Shown here: positions 10,871 to 22,870 of the stretch, piece by piece
Layout: every line of letters begins with the position of its first letter
Numbering within the stretch: the stretch's first letter is position 1
DNA from: Vitellaria paradoxa
Taxonomy: Eukaryota > Streptophyta > Magnoliopsida > Ericales > Sapotaceae
Length of the DNA stretch: 64,000 nt
Assembly (NCBI GenBank): GCA_019916065.1
Contig: CM034241.1
Location: 19,235,541 to 19,299,540, forward strand
Reading direction: 5' to 3'
Translations under genes and position numbers: made by a program
Notes under the pieces: generated by a model
Told to the model about the DNA's origin: nothing
The model's input: only the letters and a program-made list of their open reading frames with translations
The model's database searches: none

Positions 10871-11600
10871 AACAATCAAACTAGTCAATATTTCCAAAGT
10901 TGAAAACAAAGAAATGGAAAAAATAAAAAGAAAACAATTAGAAAAGATTTAAAATGAAAATGAATGAAAGAAACTGACACAAATCATAACTCCTTGACCC
11001 CCAGATGAGAAAACACTAACAATGGCTCCTTCCATTTTTTTAAACAATAGAATGATGCCCCATTCATAGTTCATGTATAGATCATCTGATCATGTAAGAA
11101 AAATGATAGTATGTAAGTGAATAGATTGAACAAGTGAAGAAAATAAATGGAAAACTTGAGTCAATACTCTAAGCACATGGTCAATAAGGAAGTAATGGAG
11201 ACCAAGAACAAGATATGAACAAGTAGTAAAAAATTTAAAATGCTGACCCAATGCCCTGTAAAACTTGTAGATAAGCAAATACAATATTTCACCCAAAACT
11301 ATCTTTCTCTTTAAACATTGTTCACCATATTGCTCAGTTCATGAAGTGAAGTGATCAAGTACAAAATCCACGATAAAGTGAGTGAGCAGAAATCTGGAAT
11401 ATACATTCAGATCATAACTAAAAACCAATGAGGCCCCTGAGGTTGTGCTAATGACTAAATAATTTCAGGTCAAGCAGTAAGAGTCAGAAGATAGCCAGAG
11501 ATAAATATTTAAATTTCAAACCGATTCTACATTTCTCAAACTCAAACCAGAGTTACATAAACGTATTCCTCTTTCAATCTACTTCAGATAATAAAAGAAC
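10871..11600. other. Gene-free stretch, possible LINE 5' flank
   Basis: No domain or repeat recognised. Its right end may contain the 5' UTR of the LINE whose ORF1 starts at 11638, but no boundary or target duplication is visible. Confidence 0.4.
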
Positions 11601-11637
11601 ATGTACTCTGGACTTTGCTAACTTGCACCACTCTAGG

Positions 11638-13677
11638 ATGAACAGCTCTTCTCAGTTTGTTAGGAGAGGTAGGAAATCTATTCATATTAATGGTATTTCC
11701 ATTGATATTGAATTAGATTTCAAGATTAAGGATGGAATAAGGATTGTGGAGAGGCGGAGAGGCTATGTGAGAGTTTTAGTCTTGTTTGAAGAAGAATTAA
11801 AATGGATCCAGAAGATGTGTGCAAAAGAGCTTAAAATCAAGGATGGCTTCCAGCAGCTGGGTCATCTTAGAGGTGGTTACAGGACACTGGTTTGCACTAG
11901 AATCAGAGGAAGTAATGCAAGGAAACTAGAGCTTAGGCTCTTTGCTCCTTCTGGTAGATATCAGATTAGGATTCCGGAGATTTGTGAAGGGCAAGGTTGG
12001 TGGTTCTTTGCCACTTTACAGTCTGAGTTCATATATGAAGGAAGGGTTAATTCCAGACTCTCTATGAGCTACCAGTATCCTCTATTGGAGCAGCCTAGTT
12101 CTCCCGAATCTGCTGCTGAAAATAGGACTAGCCATTGTTCTTATCTCCAAGCTACTGCTCTACCAAAATGGTTTTCTCCTAATATTCGCAGCTTTAATAG
12201 GGATCAACATATTGCAGTGAATTTTGAAGATGCTGTGTGCAGCAATCATAACATGAGCCGTTGTTTAGTAGGTAGATTTGAAGGACCAAGTTCTCAGAAG
12301 GTTGACACTGGATCCCTTACCACATGGATGAGCAGGAAATGGCAAATCCCTGGAGGGGTTGATATCAGAGCATTGGATGGGAAAAGATTCCAGCTTGCTT
12401 TTCCTTCTAAGGCTCTTGCTGACAAGTTTTTAGAGGAAAGGATTTCTTTCCAGGGCCATCCACTGTTATTAGATAAATGGCATAGTTGGGGATGTTGCTC
12501 CAGGAGAGGTAGGAGTCAGTTGGCAGTCTGGGTCAAGGTGGTGGGCCTACCGATCTTTCTTTGGAGTCCAGGAGTATCTAGAAGTATTGGTGAATATTGT
12601 GGAGGTCTCTTGGAGATTGATGAGAAGGCTTTGAACTCAAAGCACCTTGAGTGGGTTCGTCTTAGAGTCAAAGGTGATGGCAGGAAAATTCCAGCATCGG
12701 TTAGATTGGTGGTGGGTCATTTCATGTATGACTGCCCTCTGTGGATTGAGAGAGAAGCTTGGGTGGATTGGACTGTTGATGCCAAGCCCAATGGTACATT
12801 CCGGCCATCGGAAGCAAGGAAGAAGGTGGTACCTAATTCTGCCAGTGCTGCATTAATTGACTCTGACATTGGAAGTCGAAAAGTGAAGCATTCAAGGATA
12901 CAGAAGGTCCTGAACTTCAAAAGACATCCTAAGTCTGTTGGCATTTCTAAATGGGTCCCAGCTCTTAGAAATAAACAGGGAGATTCAATAAATGAATGAG
13001 AGTTGCTAAATAACCCATTTAATGTCCTTAGAAGTTTAGGAGATGAAGCAGGCATATCCAGTGAACCCAGTTTGTCGGCTCAACAGGATGCAATTAATTA
13101 CAAGGATGAGGTGGCTACTGCCAACCAAAGATCAGAGGTCCATAATTTAGTCAGATTGAAAGATTTTTTTGGTGATTCATGTCAGGGCAGATTAGAAACT
13201 GATGTTTCATTCCCTCACGAGATGAACCAGCTCGCATTAAGCTTGTGTAGTCCAATCCAAGCAAAGCAGTCAATCCAGTCGGAAGATAGTGAGGAGATTC
13301 TGGATTGCTCTCCCTTGGCGACTGTAGAACCTGAATTGGATTGGTATGTATCTGCTGATCCTCTGCTGCTTGAAAATTGTGGACAAGATCAACCAAAAAT
13401 TTCAGCCTGGGTTCTCAATAGGATGAAAACATTTAGGAAAATTCTGGGCATCTCTAGTGAAGGATTTGAGGAAAATTTGATGGAGTTGCTCTATGCAATT
13501 GAAGAAAAGAGAAGCAATTTCAGAAGAGATGTTGGGAAGAAATTGAACAGAAGTGCCAGGAAAGGTGTTAGGGAATTAAAGAACCTGCAGTGTTCCATTT
13601 CTTATGACAAAGGGGGGCTGGTGGAGGAAGCAGCGGTAGGGGGGGAGGAGAATAGATGCATCAAAGTTTTAAAATGA
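11638..13677 (+). pseudogene. LINE ORF1 with DUF4283 domain (one internal stop)
   Basis: From the ATG at 11638 the frame runs about 680 codons to the TGA at 13675, with a single internal TGA at 12997-12999. The N-terminal ~150 residues contain a GRK..INGISIDIELDF block and a GQGWWFFATL motif as in other plant LINE ORF1 N-termini. The DUF4283 domain follows at about residues 205-375 (CLVGRFEG, VDIRALDGKRFQLAFP, WVKVVGLP, IPASVRL). DUF4283 is an RNA-binding-type domain of plant LINE ORF1, expected to package the LINE RNA. No CCHC zinc knuckle is visible. After the internal stop NNPFNVLRSLGDEAG resumes, the usual NPF-VL linker. The ORF1 stop overlaps the ORF2 start as ATGA (13674-13677). Confidence 0.85.
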
Positions 13678-14485
13678 AGCCAAGAATTTTGAGCTGGAAT
13701 GTTAGAGGGAGTACGGGGCATAGGAAAGGACTCTAATTAAAACTTGTATCAAAAAGTGGAAACCTGATGTGGTTTGTTTGTAAGAAACTAAGCTTAGCCA
13801 AGTTGATGATTTAATAGTTCATTCTTTGTGGGGAGGTGACAGATGCAAATGGGTATCATTAGACTCTGTTGGAGCTGCGGAAGGTATCATCATCATGTGG
13901 GATTCCAGAAAATTAAATCTGTTAGATAGTGAAGTGGGAACCTTCTCTATTTCATGTTTGTTCAAACATATGGAGGAGGAAACAACTTGGGCTTTCGTTG
14001 GAGTTTATGGGCCTGTGGACAATAATTCAAAGGCTGATTTTCTTGCTGAGATAGGTGCAGTTGTTTTTAGATGGTCTGTTCCATGGTGCATGGGGGGAGA
14101 CATCAATTTGGTTAAGAACATTGAGGATAAATGGGGCTACACAAAGAGAACTAAGCAAATGAAAGAATTCACAGACTTTATAAATGATTTAAGATGTATT
14201 GACCTTCCCTTGGCTGGTAAGAGATTCACCTGGAGCAATAACATTAGCAAATCAAGAATTGACAGGTTCTTGATTTCTGCTGACTGGGAGGATCTATTTC
14301 CCAATGTTCTTCAAAGAACCTTGCCTCTACTGGCCTCAGACCATTTTCCTTTACTGATTGATGGGGGAGTAATCAAGGGAGGACCTAAGCCATTTAGGTT
14401 TGAGAACATGTGGCTTCAAGTGGAAGGCTTCAAAGATTTGATTGCAAATTGGTGGTCTGGATATGAACCTTCTCCAAAGGTTTGA
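13674..14485 (+). pseudogene. LINE ORF2 endonuclease domain (truncated, one frameshift and one stop)
   Basis: ORF2 opens at the ATG at 13674, four bases inside the ORF1 stop. It encodes an APE-type endonuclease that nicks the target DNA to prime reverse transcription: ILSWNVRG at the start, the ETK motif with its catalytic glutamate, GVYGP, GGDINLV, RIDRFLIS and SDHFPLL. After about 20 codons there is a frameshift, and the codon before ETK is TAA where a glutamine is expected. Decayed sequence after 14485 still reads DQLKEMS and EELLWR, part of the linker before RT. No RT or zf-RVT follows, because the element meets a copia LTR at 14660. Confidence 0.85.
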
Positions 14486-14665
14486 GAGGCAGTTGCAGGT
14501 TGAGGAAGGCCAGAGGATAGAGTTTCAGATTCCTTTCTTGAACTCATATTGTGAACTAAAGGTTATGGAGGACAGAACCTCGATCAATTGAAGGAGATGA
14601 GTATTGGCTAAGGAGGACAACCTCAGCCCGATAGGAAGAAGGGAAGAGCTTCTATGGAGAACCTT

Positions 14666-14934
14666 GCTCTAATACCATGAAAGAAGTATTATTTCATTGT
14701 ATACATAAAGAGTTTACAGCCCTGGAATTTTATATACATGGAATGGATAAGTCCTACCTTATTTGTAGTAATCGGTAGCCTAAGATTAAGAGAAACAAAC
14801 TCCTAAAAAACAGGAAACTAACTCCTATAAATCAGAATTCTCATAAATCTGAAACTTGGAGATTCTAATCTAATTAAATCTTACCCAAATATTCCTAATA
14901 TATCTCTAATAGATCTGCTCCATCTTCTATCACA
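14666..14934 (-). mobile_element. Ty1-copia LTR with primer binding site (minus strand)
   Basis: On the minus strand, an LTR opening TGTGATAGAAGATGGAGC (about 14934) and ending CTTCTTTCA (14678) is followed at once by TGGTATTAGAGC (14677-14666). The latter differs by one base from the TGGTATCAGAGC primer site used by copia elements with initiator tRNA-Met. Only the LTR, primer site and perhaps a little leader survive. It ends the LINE at its left and touches copy D at its right. Confidence 0.7.
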
Positions 14935-16250
14935 TAATCAAAATTTATCTACACATTCAATAATTAACGCCCCTCCACAAGGCAATTTGTGCATCTAAAA
15001 CAATTTCACCCAACACACTCTCGAATCGCAATGCTAACACTATTAATAATCAATTTATACAACTCTCTAATTTAACTAATTGGTTTGAAGTCCTAAATAT
15101 CCTTTACCCCACTTTTTTTAATTAATTAATTTATTTATTATTATTATTTTTGGAATTAAATCAATCAAAAAAAAAAAAAAGAACCCAAACTTTTTACAAA
15201 ATTACTCTTTTGGATCTCACATGCATCTTGACAACTAGTCAACCCCTAAAAGAATCACATAGCCCAACCAATCATAAGTCACCAAGTCTTCAAACAACAA
15301 TATCAATTACTAAAAATAAAATAAAATGTAAAAATAAAGGCGTGTTAAGAATTATAAGTATCTTGTAATTTGCAATGCGATATCCACAACATTAGACACA
15401 CCACACGATGTTTTATTTATGTGCTAGCATTGCTACCCTATTTGAACAAAGGTAAATGAACCCACTACATCTTCTAAAGAAGTTAGAATATTATGATTGC
15501 ATCTCTCTAACTATTGAGTAAACAATCATATCATGCTCACCAAGTCGGAAGCAATTCAATTGAAGACTACTTGGAATTCAAAAACGAATGTTGCTATAAT
15601 TGAATCTTTAAATGAGATGAAATAACTGGACCAAACCTTGCAACCTAGAATTTCAAATCTATAAGAGCATTTTTTTCATGTCATTTGCACATGGCCTATC
15701 TTTCTTGTTCAGTATAATTAAGAAGAGTCAATCAATCATGGATTACATCAGTAAATGTAATGTCAGCTTCCGACATTATGAAGTTTTGTTCTATCATGGC
15801 AAACATTTAATAGACTGACCACATAGAAAAATACCTTATCCCCTTAAGCTATTCTGTTCTTGTATCCTCATATAAAAGAGAAATGCAGAATTAGCACAGT
15901 TTGAAGAGTATTTCCTCTCAAATAAATCAACTTGGAGTTGAATTATTAATTTATTATTGCACTAGCATGTGAACATGACACCCCACTTCAAGCAATTAAA
16001 CTTATCAAATAAACGACCAAAGTTGAGAGAAACTAAAGCCAAAAGTGAGAGGAGATAAATGATTCTTACAAATAAACATACATATTAAGATAGAAGGAGA
16101 TATACCTCCCTGATGATAAAAAAGATACCAATCCAACGAGCAATGAAAACTTAATGTTTTCAAGAAAGCTTGATACTTTGATTGAAATTGTTTTATTGCA
16201 TGTGTCTGAGGACCCTTCATGCACAGAATATCACAAATTGTATGCACAGC
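14935..16250. repeat. Partial unit copy D
   Basis: Aligns first with the 5' flank of the RNI-like start region in copy B (22465-22870), then with a spacer also seen at 22870-23090, and then enters the intron upstream of POL2 exon e5 without the exon itself. This join (AAGACT then TTGGAATTC) is also seen in B2, so it marks the head-to-tail boundary between successive units. Confidence 0.7.
16106..16237 (-). pseudogene. RNI/LRR-like exon R5, copy D
   Basis: Encodes a diverged KGPQTHAI block and a frameshifted remainder. The acceptor reads CAA where copy A has CAG, and the donor GTATAT is still present. Confidence 0.45.
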
Positions 16251-18902
16251 ATAAACGTAAAGGGATACTTACCAAAAATAAAAAAATGCACGAGGTACAC
16301 AGGAGTTTACAAGAAAATTCTAGAGAAGTCACAAGATAAAACCTCGAGGTTCTTTTAGGAAGATTAACACAATTAGCAAGTTAACATTATTTAGTTGCAT
16401 GACAAACCAAAAGTTGCATTGATCGGACCCTTAATCTAAGACTATGGACTAGCTTGCTTCACCCCTCAATTAACTATTAAGATAATTTAATATATATTGT
16501 TGCGTCCATTTCCTAACCACTAAAGCTATTAAGATAATTGCTACCTTATAAGGATATCAAAGATCTAGTTCTAGGTTTCGGGTTCAAGTCTCATTATCAA
16601 TGTTTGTTCAACATTGGTTCGAGTGCATTCCGTTCTATTTGTGTCAGTATACTATTTTTTAGTTTGTCTCTCTCTCCCATCCACCTTTAACTCGTGGTCA
16701 CCATGAGGGGAGCATTAAAGATTGCTTGATATACATTGCAAAGTTGATTTTCTTACAAGTTTAATCTTTTGTGACAAATAGTAACTTAATAAAACTAGCC
16801 TACAATAAACAATCAACCGATCTTTACTTCTTGAAAACCACCTACCAAAATGGACCAACCTTTTCGGAGTCCCCTAGTTACACTCAACAAGGCTTGAAAT
16901 AATGATCAAGGGTTGATAAGGTCTTGTATTAGTGATGTTTGCAATCTCTTCTTAAAATTAAGTCCCCATTTGTTCGAATTCCTTCAAATCATTTTACTCA
17001 AAAGGCAATCCCTTGAAATCAAAGATCAAGTGATTTTAGCCACTCTATCCATAATAGTGGGATTTGTGTTTTAAATAATCTATCCTAACAGCATCACATA
17101 TGCTTGCCCATAACAAAGTTGCTATGCTATCTAGAAAGTTTTGAGACTTACCAGATTCTTTTATGTGGCAAACACAGCTACAACAGGCTGGGATAGGGAA
17201 CTCTTAACTGCACTAAACCGCAATTTCCATAGAGAACCCCTGACTGCACTAAACCGCGATTTCCGTAATTTGATTCTAATCTTAGTTTTCTACGGTCTTC
17301 TTCGCTCATCAGCTATAATAATAAAAGAATAATTAAGAAAAATTAATGGTAACCATTCGAGGTGACAAAATTAATACACCTCGGGCTGCTAAAAGTGTAG
17401 AGCCCATCATCATCCTATACTTGACTCAAGTGAAAATTGGTTAAAGATAATTACAAGACCAAAAGTGTCTTTGGATTGAGGATTTTATATAGGAAAAGAA
17501 AATAGATGGGAAAAGAGGAACAAAATTGGATTAGAAAATATAAAAAATAAAGGGCAGTCATCAATAAACTACTTTTCTAATTTAATCATTTTTTATTTTT
17601 CAAATTCCATGCTTTCCTCTTCCATTTTTCACAACAAATCAAACAAGAAAAGTAATTTTGAATCCCTTTCCTATCCCTTTTTGGTCATTGCAATTTACAC
17701 ATGATTTGGTCATTGCAACTTTCATTCAACATTTTTTTGAGTTTGCAACTTATATATAAAGTTTTCTAAGAAAGATTTTAGGTGTGCTCACATGAATTTT
17801 CCACTATATAGAATGTACTAAACTCAACTCAACCTTTTTTTTTTTTTTAACTAAATGGGGTTGGGTAGATGGATCCCTTTTTTCCATTCTAAAGTAATGT
17901 TTTATTATTTTGATATTTATACATATTGCAATAAGAATATTTATTTATTTGTTGACATGTCCCGGACATAGTGTCCTAATTGGTTAAAAAATATAGTGTC
18001 AGCATATTAGCGTATTCATGTCATGTCATACTCATGTCTTATGCCTATACTTCATAGTATACAATATAAACTTTATTAAACAAGCATGAAGAATTTAGAT
18101 TCAAGCATCCCTCACCATATATGGTTCACTGGAGAGGTAGCACATTTTCACATCCATTGCGTCTACTTGGGAGAACACCATTAAAAGAATAATTTTAATT
18201 CCTATCAATCAAATTTTAATATAACTATTTTCTAGAATATCCCTAGAAGAGTAAGAGTTCCAATTTCATATCAGGATGAATATTGAAACGTATTAGGATG
18301 ATTATTGGATAATTTATATGGCAACTCTCTGCTTCCGTTGCAGGAGCAATGTATAGGACTGAGGCTAATTTGTAAATTATAAAATACCAAAATGCCACAA
18401 CTACTTAATCACAACAAAGATAAACTGAAAATTTTCCACCAAAACACAGGCTCATAAATAAATTTTGTATATAATTGTTTGCCCCCACAAAATCACAACT
18501 ACATTACCAAGGCTGCAAAATTTGACAACTCAAACCTTTGAAAAAAGAAAACCCTATCTCGTACCATACAAAATTTCAAACTTTCGTTGCTTGAACCCCA
18601 GTTAGTACTATGCAATTACAAGTAGACATAAATCTATCCTACGTTATCAAAGGACAATATTCCTTTCATCGCAAGAGATGTCAAAGTTAATCAACTATGA
18701 CTAATAAATGAAGGGGGAGCAAGAATGATCATCTTAATCAACTTAGATTGACAAGTTCGTCCTATGATTAATCAATAAGAAAAGGCATGAATCATGCTCT
18801 TAAAAATAAAAAAATCAAAGCCTGAACTGATGCATACACCATAATTAATAAATCTCACAAAATGGACAACAAAGTATTTGAAAATCATGAACAGAGAATT
18901 TC
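16251..18902. other. Gene-free region, nothing firmly recognised
   Basis: Contains a short direct repeat near 17195-17265 (two CTGCACTAAACCGC blocks) and, near 16575-16600, a GGGTTCAAGTCTC stretch that resembles the B box of a tRNA-derived SINE, without a convincing A box or tail. Weak reading frames have no known domain. Confidence 0.4.
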
Positions 18903-19058
18903 ATAGACATGCTTGGAAAACTTTGATGAGCGTCAACTCACCTCTAAACTTGGTCTCGAAACCTTTAAGCTTTGTAAGGGTTCCATCATCATTAAAAAAT
19001 TATCATAACGCTTCTTAGTTAAAATTGCTTCTTCCTTAGAAGCTAGAAGAATCATCAC
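18903..19058 (-). pseudogene. POL2: POL2-like exon e1, copy B (frameshift)
   Basis: The longest version of this exon in the window. Minus strand reads VMILLASKEEAILTKKRYD, then after a frameshift [17 protein letters not shown] and TLIKVFQA, matching the POL2 segment ASKEEGILIKKRYAVF through ELKLIKVFQ in the polymerase domain. Acceptor TGTAG is present. The frameshift and a stop after KVFQACL make it non-functional. Confidence 0.85.
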
Positions 19059-19204
19059 CTACATGCCAGAAAAAGCACCCAATAATCAATTTTAATACAA
19101 GAAAAAATGGGAAAAAGAAACAATAAACAATGTATATTATAAGATTAAAATCAAAATCTAATAATTTATTGTTTGACATTAGCTTGTAAGGTCATCCTAT
19201 TTAC

Positions 19205-19284
19205 CTTGTAGGTCCATCCACTTCAAATTCAGTTAAGCATTCATTATGTTTCGTACGTGTTTATTAATAGGACCTCTGAATGCC
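19205..19284 (-). pseudogene. POL2: POL2-like exon e2, copy B
   Basis: Encodes NECLTEFEVDGP; one base is missing in the final PYK codons and the acceptor AG has become CG. The donor GTAAAT is intact. Confidence 0.75.
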
Positions 19285-19423
19285 GGCAAGAAATAACAAT
19301 TCGAAGCAAAATGCATCAAAAAATCGTTATTGTCAAAAAATATAACTTTTTCAAAGCAAACACTAGATAATGCATACAGAGGAGAACAAGAAATTCAAAA
19401 AACGAAGTTAATTTTCACTTGAG

Positions 19424-19498
19424 TTGGTACTAGTTATTGGTATTGCTCCTTGGAACATCAACATTAAGTATAACACAAGAATAAGAAATTGTCAGCTT
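19424..19498 (-). pseudogene. POL2: POL2-like exon e3, copy B
   Basis: The exon carries the same in-frame TAG near its end and the same GT-to-CT donor change as copy A. These two lesions are absent from copy C. Confidence 0.75.
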
Positions 19499-19759
19499 CT
19501 TTTTTTAGTCTCTAAAATATATAGTCCAAAACAAATTACTTAGTGTCCCGACTTTTATAGCATGGAAAGTAGACCAATGGTTAATTTCTTCGGAATCAAA
19601 GTGATACCTAAGATGACGCCTCGGAAACATTGTATAGTATTATTGATAAATAACAAGAAATTTACAAAAAAAAAGATAGAAAAATAATATAAACATCGAA
19701 CTTATGATATACAATGGATTAAACAATAATGTGAACTTGTAAAAAAAAAAGGTACACTT

Positions 19760-19934
19760 TATTTTGAACGTATAGTTCTCTGGAAATTATCCAGGTAAAG
19801 CACACCAGGTAACGTTTGTGTCTAATTCAAGTGGTCATCCAATTTTCTCAACTAGTAAACGAGCATTCGGAATGATCTTTGCACCAATATATGTAGCTAC
19901 ACCTGTCATTTCCATATAGTGCCATCTTGCACCC
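19760..19934 (-). pseudogene. POL2: POL2-like exon e4, copy B (two stops)
   Basis: Acceptor TTCCAG then GARWHYMEMTGVATYIGAK, followed by IIPNARLLVEKIG and [15 protein letters not shown] and a diverged PENYTFK. This matches the POL2 palm region GARWYSMEMAGVVTYTGAK through [20 protein letters not shown]. In the family this contains the conserved DTDGIWC polymerase motif; here DTDGI has become DTNVT. TGA and TAA codons interrupt the frame. Confidence 0.85.
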
Positions 19935-20012
19935 CTGGAATAAAACCATCTGAAGGATATATTTTCAAATAACAAAGAAAATAGGACCAAGAGAGCTGTG
20001 CAGTGATCATAC

Positions 20013-20100
20013 TTTTGCTTCTTGAATCTTTATAGAATTTCCACTAGCCTTTGCTTCTGGTAACTTTCCCTTCAAAACCTTATTGAGTCCTTTGTAAAGA
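20013..20100 (-). pseudogene. POL2: POL2-like exon e5, copy B
   Basis: Encodes YKGLNKVLKGKLPEAKASGN and SIKIQEA with acceptor AAGCAG and donor GTATGA both intact. Immediately upstream (right) only about 70 bases of intron remain before a truncated RNI-like exon. Confidence 0.8.
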
Positions 20101-20171
20101 CTGCTTGAAATTCAAAAATTAAATACTGCTATAATTGAATCTTTAAATGACATGGAATAGCTAGACCAAAC

Positions 20172-20260
20172 TCCTCAAAAATTTTCAAGAAAGCTTGACG
20201 CCTAGATTGAAAATGGTTCTATTGCATGTGTTTGAGGACCTTTCATGCATAGACAATCAT
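20172..20260 (-). pseudogene. RNI/LRR-like exon R5, copy B (3' truncated)
   Basis: Encodes CMKGPQTHAIEPFSI, a stop, then ASSFLEN, and is cut where copies A and C continue to the LSSGR-type end. The cut joins it directly to the POL2 intron, so copy B has a private deletion at the chimeric junction. Confidence 0.5.
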
Positions 20261-21241
20261 AAATGATATTCACAAAATTTGAATAAGACTTGCAGTAAAT
20301 TAGTTGGTAACTAACACAATATTATCTAACTAGGATTTTCACTTATCCATAGGATATGTAACTTATCCAAGTTACTGTAGCACAAAGAACATTCGAAAGC
20401 CTTAAGACATTTGTAGCACAACAGGCAAACATGCTGCAAGTCTAACTTTTCAAGTAACCCCTGAAATGATGAAATATAACAGATATACCAAGAAATTACA
20501 ACATATCACAACTAACTGGTGAAAAAAAATGAAAAACTATTGGCTTAAAACGATCATTTTGCCCATTTCACCTTCAACAAACATTAATGCATCACTTCAA
20601 AAAAGAATCAGATTTGAAAACATTTCCAAGTCAACAAAAGTTGGAGGATATTAAAGGTAAATGGCAATATATAAGATGCCATTCAACTAAGTTAACAAGA
20701 TTAGTTATAAATTAAATTGATTTCAATAGGTTGACACCCAAAATTTACAAACTAGAATGATATGTTAATGCCTTCCATATAAACAAACTCTTGCAATGGT
20801 AAGAAAACTTTGAGTAGTCGCATCTTGTAAAACTCACATGCCCCTCATAACCAATTGGTTTTAGTATGGCATCTACATAGATGAAAAAATAGTTGAAATT
20901 AAGTATTTATATAAACTGTATTTTCCATATAAGAAAAAAAATAGCTTTCTTCTGTAAAAAGTAACTTAAATATCCTTAGAAAGAGAAAAGAAAGTGGCGA
21001 GAGAAAGCTCCTCAAAAAGTTTCTCTTTGGCTAAAATAATTTCCTGCTCAAGTATTTTCAGAAGTGTATGCAAAAAAATATACACAGAGATGTGTTTGCA
21101 TACATATATATGTATTTATGTCTGCACATGCGCTTGAGCATAATGACAGATTAAAACAGTTAACCAAGGCCAATGAACATCCATCAAAAAGACAAACCAA
21201 ATTTTTGAGAACAAACATTATATTAAATCGATCAATGTTAC

Positions 21242-21315
21242 CTAGAATTTTCAGTTCACCAATACAACCATCAAAAGATGGGATCAAAGCCATCTCTACT
21301 GCTTCTTCTAGGCAA
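21242..21315 (-). pseudogene. RNI/LRR-like exon R4, copy B (open)
   Basis: A 74-nt exon between AAACAG and GTAACA encodes LEEAVEMALIPSFDGCIGE and ends KIL. No stop or frameshift. The same exon in copy A carries a TGA in place of the cysteine. Confidence 0.55.
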
Positions 21316-21415
21316 CTGTTTCTCATATCAAAATAATAGAAGTGGTGAGTAATGAGCTAATATTGTGAAAAGTAATAATATTTTCTAATATTCCAATTAA
21401 ATCAAACTGGCATAC

Positions 21416-21490
21416 TTCTGTAAATGTGCTTCCCAGTACACCTATTGCCAATCATTTGTCAGTTTATACTCTTCTACACCACCTCCTTCA
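21416..21490 (-). pseudogene. RNI/LRR-like exon R3, copy B (stop codon)
   Basis: Encodes GGVEEYKLTNDWQ, a TAG, and VYWEAHLQ, then the GTATGC donor. Its last two bases and the first of R4 form a codon that joins HLQ to CLEEAVEM. The left exon edge is uncertain. Confidence 0.5.
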
Positions 21491-21873
21491 TAAAACAATT
21501 TACTGCGCAGTTTTGCACGGCAAGACCAGTCTAATGTGGCTCATATAATGTTTTCCACACTTTGAATATCCGTAAAAAATATTAATTGCATACTAAGAAT
21601 AGTTCTTTTCTATCTTTAATCGCTTGTCTTATAATTTAACTCATTGAATGTACATTTTTTATTGAATACACCATGTTATTTCAAACCATTTGTGCCTTCT
21701 CTAATTGCTAGAGGAATTATATACCTCCACAAGCAAATTTAAATAAAAAATAAATAAAATTAAAAATAATAATATAAACTCCCTTGCATATAGCACCAAC
21801 CAGTAGTGTTATGTTGTATAAAGAGATAGAGAGAGGGAAAGAGAGGAATAGTCATATAGCATTAGCATATTAC

Positions 21874-21937
21874 CGCAAAGAATTTCTTTCTTAATTGCAT
21901 CCATGCACAAAGCGAACAGATATGGAACTTCAACCAT
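21874..21937 (-). pseudogene. RNI/LRR-like start exon R2, copy B (intact exon)
   Basis: Starts ATG and encodes MVEVPYLFALCMDAIKKEI followed by LC, ending in a GTAATA donor. This is the best preserved copy of the presumed first coding exon. The gene around it is broken by the stop in R3 and the truncated R5. Confidence 0.55.
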
Positions 21938-22870
21938 TCTTGAGAAAAAAAGAAATTGAGTGGCGGCACCAAAAGTTTAAAAATTAGTGCTAATGTTAGA
22001 GATTGGCCAGTAATGCGACAGGGATTGATATTGACCAATATTGATCTACACAAATACTAGTATATAACGCAAACACTAAATTACCATCTTTTGCATGGTA
22101 TAGTACGTACCCGCTGATACAGTATGAGATTAATAAGTTAGCTCTGAACTACCCTCTTAACTAACCTACGAAACATTTCCATAAATAGAATTGCTCAGAG
22201 AGGATCTACTCGTCTCAATTACTAGAAGCATTGAAAAACCTAAATAAAAAGCTATTAATTAAAACTGAGAAGTTCACTGAGGAAATACGCCAAAACAATC
22301 TATTGTCTACCTTTTGATACAGACCCCATTCTCTCCCAAAGATAAATTAAGCAACCTAATTGGATATAATCATAATATTTTTCAATATTAAATTTTACAA
22401 ATCACCCCATGTTCATAACTTTTCAATATTGAATTAGCACCTCATTTGTCACTAAAAACGCATTCGATAATTAACACCCCTCTACAATGGCAATTTACAC
22501 ATCTGAAATAATTTCACCTAGCACTCTTTCAAATCTCAATGCTAACACTACTAACAATCAATTTATACAAACCTCTAATCTAACTAATTGGGTTGAAGCT
22601 GTAAATGTCCTTTACCCCACTTTTTTTTTTTAATTTGTTTATTATTTATTTATTTATTATTATTATTATTTTAGAATTAAAGCAATAAAAAAAGCATTCG
22701 AAGTTTTAACAAAATTACTCTTCTAGATCTCATTATGTGTCCGGACAACTATTCAACGCTTAAAAGGATCACATAGTCCAACCAACCCTAAGTCACCAAG
22801 TCTTTAAATAACAATATAAATTACAAAAAATAAAATAAAACATAAAAATAAGGATATATTAAGAATTATA

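Larger units (their letters stand above)
20365..22870. repeat. Copy B, RNI-like part of the chimeric unit (reference copy)
   Basis: The most complete arrangement: right to left it holds a possible 5' leader (LGEDGVCIK block near 22330), start exon R2, R3, R4, then introns. All other copies can be aligned to it. A GA-rich run lies near 21820-21846. Confidence 0.65.

Noticed and set aside
16560..16720. A tRNA-derived SINE
   Set aside because: A B-box-like GGGTTCAAGTCTC is visible but the A box, tail and target duplication are not convincing.
18903..20100. A functional POL2 gene
   Set aside because: Every copy has stops, frameshifts or lost splice sites in several exons, and the first and last parts of the gene are absent.
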